The notes beneath the pieces are model-generated. The model made no database searches and was not told the DNA's origin. It saw nothing but the letters and a program-made list of their open reading frames with translations. Positions 61,127 through 64,000 of a stretch of 64,000 bases of DNA are shown here, one piece after another. Made by a program: the position numbers and the translations under genes. Each line of letters opens with the position of its first letter. The stretch's first letter is position 1. Location of the stretch: NCBI RefSeq assembly GCF_900289175.1, contig NZ_LT985747.1:1799667-1863666 (forward strand). Reading direction: 5' to 3'. The stretch comes from Paenibacillus faecalis (GTDB lineage Bacteria > Bacillota > Bacilli > Paenibacillales > Paenibacillaceae).

Positions 61127-62233
61127 CTAATCGTCTCCATCATACGAGAAATGGTAGCCGTTTGCCCTCCTATCTCGTCTGGATTTGGATTGGCGGGCCC
61201 GGCTGCGGTCTTTCTGGCGCTTAGCAGCGCTGTTCTCCTTCCTTGCCAAATATGCAAGCTCTCTTTCCGTCTTCTTATAATTGGCAAAGCGCCCTTGATC
61301 CAGTGTTCCCTCCGTTAAGGCCAGCTGAACGGCACACCCGGCCTCGGATTCATGCCGGCAATCATGGAAGCGGCACTGCTGCGCCAGCTCTTCAATATCG
61401 GAGAACGCCTCACCCCAGCCGTCCTCCGATTCCCACAATTGAAGCTCCCTCATCCCCGGGGTATCCACCATAATGGCGCCCTCCGGCAGAAGGAACAACT
61501 CCCGATGTGTTGTCGTATGTCTGCCGCGGGCATCTTCCTCCCGAATACTTTGAACACGCTGAATTTCCTCCCCGGAAAGCCAGTTGAGCAATGTAGATTT
61601 TCCGGCGCCGGAGGAACCCGTAATCGCCACCGTATGACCCGGGATGAGGTATGGTAAGATCGCTTCCTTTCCCTGATCCATCACAGAGCTGACAGCATGT
61701 ACAGACACCCCTGGCGCTGAGGACATCACCTGTGATACATACGGTTCCGGATCATCACACACATCTGCTTTGGTCAGCAACACGACGGGCTGTGATCCAC
61801 TTTCCCACACCGCAATCAAATATCGTTCAATTTTTCGCACGTTAAAATCCTGATTCAGCGCAACAACGATAAATACGGTATCTGTATTGGCCGCAATAAC
61901 CTGTTCGTCCGGCACAGCTCCCGCTTCTTTGCGAGTCATGGCCGTTGTGCGCGGAAGCAGCTTATGAATGACTGCCCTCGGCTCCCCCTGCAGAAGCTCA
62001 ACGAGTATCCAGTCACCAACCGCCGGGAAATCGCTGCGGCTCGTCGCCTCAAATTCATATTTTCCGGTTACAGCGGCGATTCTCTCTCCTGTTTCCGTAA
62101 TAATGCGATACTGCTTTGAATACTGGGCGGTGACGCGCGCGGGAACAAGCGGCTTACCATGATCCTTCATACTGTCCATTATAGATTGCCAGCGCTCATT
62201 CCATCCATATTTCATCAATTTTGTATGCTCCAT
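61127..62233 (-). CDS. rsgA: RsgA/YjeQ-family circularly permuted GTPase
   Basis: Ribosome-assembly GTPase of 368 residues acting on the 30S subunit. After an OB fold (residues ~35-95) the GTPase motifs are in permuted order: LTKAD (G4), GSSGAGKSTLLN (G1), DTPGMREL (G3). The C-terminal zinc finger is CRFHDCRHESEAGC. An extended basic tail (AKRQKDRSRARQSKSRRDRR) follows, longer than in YloQ. It is probably a second, YjeQ-like paralogue, since the YloQ copy normally sits in the prkC cluster. The ribosome binding site AAAGGGG is 15 nt from the ATG, so the ATG at 62215 is an alternative start. A 370-nt leader with attenuator features precedes it. Confidence 0.9.
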   Translation of the reverse strand: MEHTKLMKYGWNERWQSIMDSMKDHGKPLVPARVTAQYSKQYRIITETGERIAAVTGKYEFEATSRSDFPAVGDWILVELLQGEPRAVIHKLLPRTTAMTRKEAGAVPDEQVIAANTDTVFIVVALNQDFNVRKIERYLIAVWESGSQPVVLLTKADVCDDPEPYVSQVMSSAPGVSVHAVSSVMDQGKEAILPYLIPGHTVAITGSSGAGKSTLLNWLSGEEIQRVQSIREEDARGRHTTTHRELFLLPEGAIMVDTPGMRELQLWESEDGWGEAFSDIEELAQQCRFHDCRHESEAGCAVQLALTEGTLDQGRFANYKKTERELAYLARKENSAAKRQKDRSRARQSKSRRDRRANGYHFSYDGDD

Positions 62234-62269
62234 ATTTAAATCGATTAACCCCTTTATCCAATTAAATTT

Positions 62270-62308
62270 GTTAAAAAATTAGAAAAACCGCAGAACATGT
62301 TCTGCGGT
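62270..62308 (-). terminator. Second leader hairpin (T2), terminator-like, before rsgA
   Basis: ACCGCAGAAC-AT-GTTCTGCGGT is a perfect 22-bp palindrome; on the minus strand it is followed by TTTTTCTAATTTTTT. Its 3' arm can also pair with the 5' arm of T1 (CCGCAG/CTGCGG). Confidence 0.75.
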
Positions 62309-62318
62309 CAGCTCTCAT
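62271..62318 (-). CDS. Possible 15-residue leader peptide overlapping T2
   Basis: ATG at 62318 with AAGGGG 11 nt upstream encodes MRADRRTCSAVFLIF and then stops. The coding sequence runs through the whole of hairpin T2, so translation would melt it. Short and speculative. Confidence 0.35.
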   Translation of the reverse strand: MRADRRTCSAVFLIF

Positions 62319-62385
62319 CTAGAAGTTATCCCCTTGTCATTCGTGGAAAGTCCAAGTCCGAAATATCAAAGAGAACCTCTATACA

Positions 62386-62425
62386 ACAAAAATAACCGCA
62401 AGAAACCATATAAGGTCTCCTGCGG
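62386..62425 (-). terminator. First leader hairpin (T1), terminator/attenuator
   Basis: Minus strand: CCGCAGGAGACC (62425-62414), a 6-nt loop and GGTTTCTTGCGG (62407-62396), a 12-bp stem with two G-U pairs, followed by TTATTTTTG. It lies 44 nt after the leader ORF stop. Confidence 0.75.
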
Positions 62426-62468
62426 CCAACCGTAATCACAACCCCTGAGCAAATGCTAAGGTTATGGA

Positions 62469-62540
62469 TTAAACGACTGTTTTTCTTTCATCCGTAGAGA
62501 CCAACGTCAACATGTAAAAAGTCTTCATTGCATTTTTCAT
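62469..62540 (-). CDS. Leader peptide (23 residues) upstream of rsgA
   Basis: ATG at 62540, 10 nt after AAAAGGAGG, encodes MKNAMKTFYMLTLVSTDERK plus three residues and stops at TAA. The ribosome binding site is one of the best in the window. Codons 13-17 contain GGTCTCTACGG (62502-62492), which is complementary to the 5' arm of hairpin T1 (GAGACC and CCG parts), so ribosome position on this ORF should decide whether T1 forms. No similarity to a known leader peptide was recognised. Confidence 0.6.
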   Translation of the reverse strand: MKNAMKTFYMLTLVSTDERKTVV

Positions 62541-62576
62541 ATGACATCAGCCTCCTTTTGCTAAAAGTATACTCGT

Positions 62577-62605
62577 ATTATAGGACCGCCATCTCCATGT
62601 GTCAA
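62577..62605 (-). promoter_or_regulatory. Consensus sigma-A promoter of the leader/rsgA unit
   Basis: TTGACA (62605-62600), 17-nt spacer, TATAAT (62582-62577): perfect match in both hexamers and spacing. The -35 overlaps the stop codon of the helicase gene. Predicted start near 62570. Confidence 0.88.
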
Positions 62606-64000
62606 CATTTTCCATGAAAATCAGGCGAAATCTTTCGATAATGCCTCCATTCCTCTGGCAACAGAGCTTGATACTGCCGATTCTGAAAACGATCATCTAC
62701 CAGTACAAGCGTTCCTTGATCCTGCTCGGAGCGAATCAGTCTGCCCCCGGCCTGAAGCACCTTGTTCATACCAGGGTAAACATAAGCATAGTCGTAACCG
62801 TTCTTCTCATTGCGATCGAAATAATCCTTGATAATATCATTCTCGAACGATAACTGCGGCAGTCCGACACCGACAACAACAACGCTGGACAATCGATCCC
62901 CTTTCAGGTCAATGCCCTCCGAAAAAATACCTCCCATTACGGCGAAGCCGGTCAGCGGCTCTTCGGCGTCCGCCTGGAAAGAGTCCAGAAACGACTCCCG
63001 CTCGTCCTCCCGCATAATATGACCTTGAAGCAGCGTCCGCGTATCCGGGCTTAATTCTGTGAAGCCATCATACACAGCCTGCATGTACGAATATGAGGGC
63101 AAAAACACGAGCGTATTCACCGGTTTTTCCTTAACGAGCTGATCGAGCATGCGAACAATAGCATCCTTGGTGCGGTCCCGATCCTTGTAACGGGTGGAAA
63201 CAGGCATCAGCCGAACATCCAGCTGCTCACGGGAGAACGGTGACGGTATGGAAAGACTGTAGTCCTCTTCCTCTGCCCCAAGCATATCCCGGTAATACAT
63301 TAACGGGGTTAACGTCGCTGAGAACAGCACCGTACTGCGGTAGTTCTTCCCGGCCTGCTGGAGCAAATGTGAAGGGTCCAGGCAAAATAGTTTCAGGAAC
63401 ACCTCGCTGCCCTCGATCTCCGCATAGGTGACAAACCGCTCGTCATACAGCTTGGAAATCCGTAAATAAGCCTGAGAGGCAAAATAACATTCCAGCAGCT
63501 GCTCCACCTCTTCCCCGCTTTTTCCGGTCATCAGCTCGGCTTCAGCTTGCAGAACGAAATTCTCTAACAGTTCATCCATCAGCTCCGGCTGATGCGAACC
63601 AACCATTCGTTCTTCCCCGCCGCTAACCTTGCGGAACACAATAAAGCGGTTGTTTACGGTCTTCGCAGCCTGATATAATCCGGGATTCGTTTCCTTATAA
63701 GCCCGCTGCACTTCCAAAAACATCGATTTTTTAAGCTCAGCCGAGAACATCGCCCGCGCCCGATCGACCAAATTATGAGCTTCGTCTACCAGCAGAACAC
63801 TGCGCTTCTTTATCTCTTCCGGCATCCGTTTGAACGAGACTCGCGGGTCAAACACGTAATTATAGTCACAGATAACGGCGTCGGCGGCATAAGCGACATC
63901 CAATGAAAATTCGAACGGGCATACCTGATGCTTGCGTGCATAGGCCTCAATAACTGGACGCGTGATCATCGTCTCGTGCTGTAGAAGATCAAGAATCGCC
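62602..64000 (-). CDS. XPD/DinG-type ATP-dependent DNA helicase, partial (5' end outside window)
   Basis: C-terminal 466 residues of a superfamily 2 helicase; the frame stays open through the right edge, upstream of the ATG at 63969. The Walker B/DEAH box is LLVDEAHNL, preceded by a possible iron-sulfur Cys in HQVCPFEFS and AADAVICDYNYVFDP, typical of the Rad3/XPD and DinG group. Later motifs: STVLFSATLTP (III), TLVFLPSYSYMQAV, GGIFSEGIDLKGDRLSSVVVVGVGLP (V) and QAGGRLIRSEQDQGTLVLVDDRF (VI). The missing N-terminal part would hold Walker A. Probable repair function. Confidence 0.88.
   Translation of the reverse strand, partial: AILDLLQHETMITRPVIEAYARKHQVCPFEFSLDVAYAADAVICDYNYVFDPRVSFKRMPEEIKKRSVLLVDEAHNLVDRARAMFSAELKKSMFLEVQRAYKETNPGLYQAAKTVNNRFIVFRKVSGGEERMVGSHQPELMDELLENFVLQAEAELMTGKSGEEVEQLLECYFASQAYLRISKLYDERFVTYAEIEGSEVFLKLFCLDPSHLLQQAGKNYRSTVLFSATLTPLMYYRDMLGAEEEDYSLSIPSPFSREQLDVRLMPVSTRYKDRDRTKDAIVRMLDQLVKEKPVNTLVFLPSYSYMQAVYDGFTELSPDTRTLLQGHIMREDERESFLDSFQADAEEPLTGFAVMGGIFSEGIDLKGDRLSSVVVVGVGLPQLSFENDIIKDYFDRNEKNGYDYAYVYPGMNKVLQAGGRLIRSEQDQGTLVLVDDRFQNRQYQALLPEEWRHYRKISPDFHGKC

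Overview
The window looks like a chromosomal segment of a Paenibacillus-type Gram-positive bacterium. This is inferred from gene content and style rather than any single marker: strong AGGAGG-type ribosome binding sites, YesM/YesN-type two-component regulation beside carbohydrate ABC importers, a SwrC/YerO-like efflux pair, a PerR-type Fur protein, a YhfW-like Rieske oxidoreductase, a type 2 IPP isomerase and a glutaminyl-tRNA synthetase. No rRNA, tRNA or CRISPR array was seen.

Layout. 1-7.1 kb: partial fni, a TetR plus paired SMR efflux unit, and a TetR plus RND efflux unit. 7.1-9.3 kb: a TorD-like molybdoenzyme chaperone and moaA, separated by a regulatory region that appears to encode an Fnr/CcpA-controlled small RNA. 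9.5-14.4 kb: an MFS transporter, glnS, a DUF2164 protein and two GNAT acetyltransferases. 14.4-25.5 kb: a complete uptake and breakdown locus for 1,2-beta-oligoglucans (binding protein, two permeases, LacI regulator, esterase, GH3 beta-glucosidase, GH94 phosphorylase) with four copies of a TCGAAACGTTTCGA-type operator. 25.6-34.4 kb: an MFS protein, a YesM/YesN sensor-regulator pair and an LplABC-like sugar importer. 34.6-42.5 kb: aldo/keto reductase, formate/nitrite channel, TetR plus MFS with two palindromic operators, a DUF4352 lipoprotein, and an NADH oxidase with a Rex-like box. 42.5-44.2 kb: an IS3-family element sitting inside a block of ~50-bp repeats. 44.2-47.5 kb: a three-gene operon with an ABM-fold protein, a CarH-like B12-binding protein and a soluble hybrid histidine kinase. 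47.6-60.5 kb: DUF3243, SurA-like, UbiB/phasin, ThuA, HemD, winged-helix, PerR, D,D-carboxypeptidase, aldo/keto reductase, YhfW-like, HExxH protein and a PbuG-type permease. 60.6-64 kb: a ferritin-like protein, an RsgA-family GTPase preceded by a leader that looks like a ribosome-controlled attenuator, and a partial XPD/DinG-type helicase.

The three most interesting signals are: (1) a putative ~125-nt C-rich small RNA at 7924-8049 (minus) with an Fnr box at exactly -41.5 and an overlapping cre box; (2) the rsgA leader at 62234-62605 with a consensus promoter, a 23-codon upstream ORF, two terminators and mutually exclusive pairings; (3) a cobalamin photoreceptor-like protein translationally coupled to a soluble hybrid kinase. 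Many start codons were placed downstream of the longest open frame because the ribosome binding site requires it; these choices are stated in each entry.
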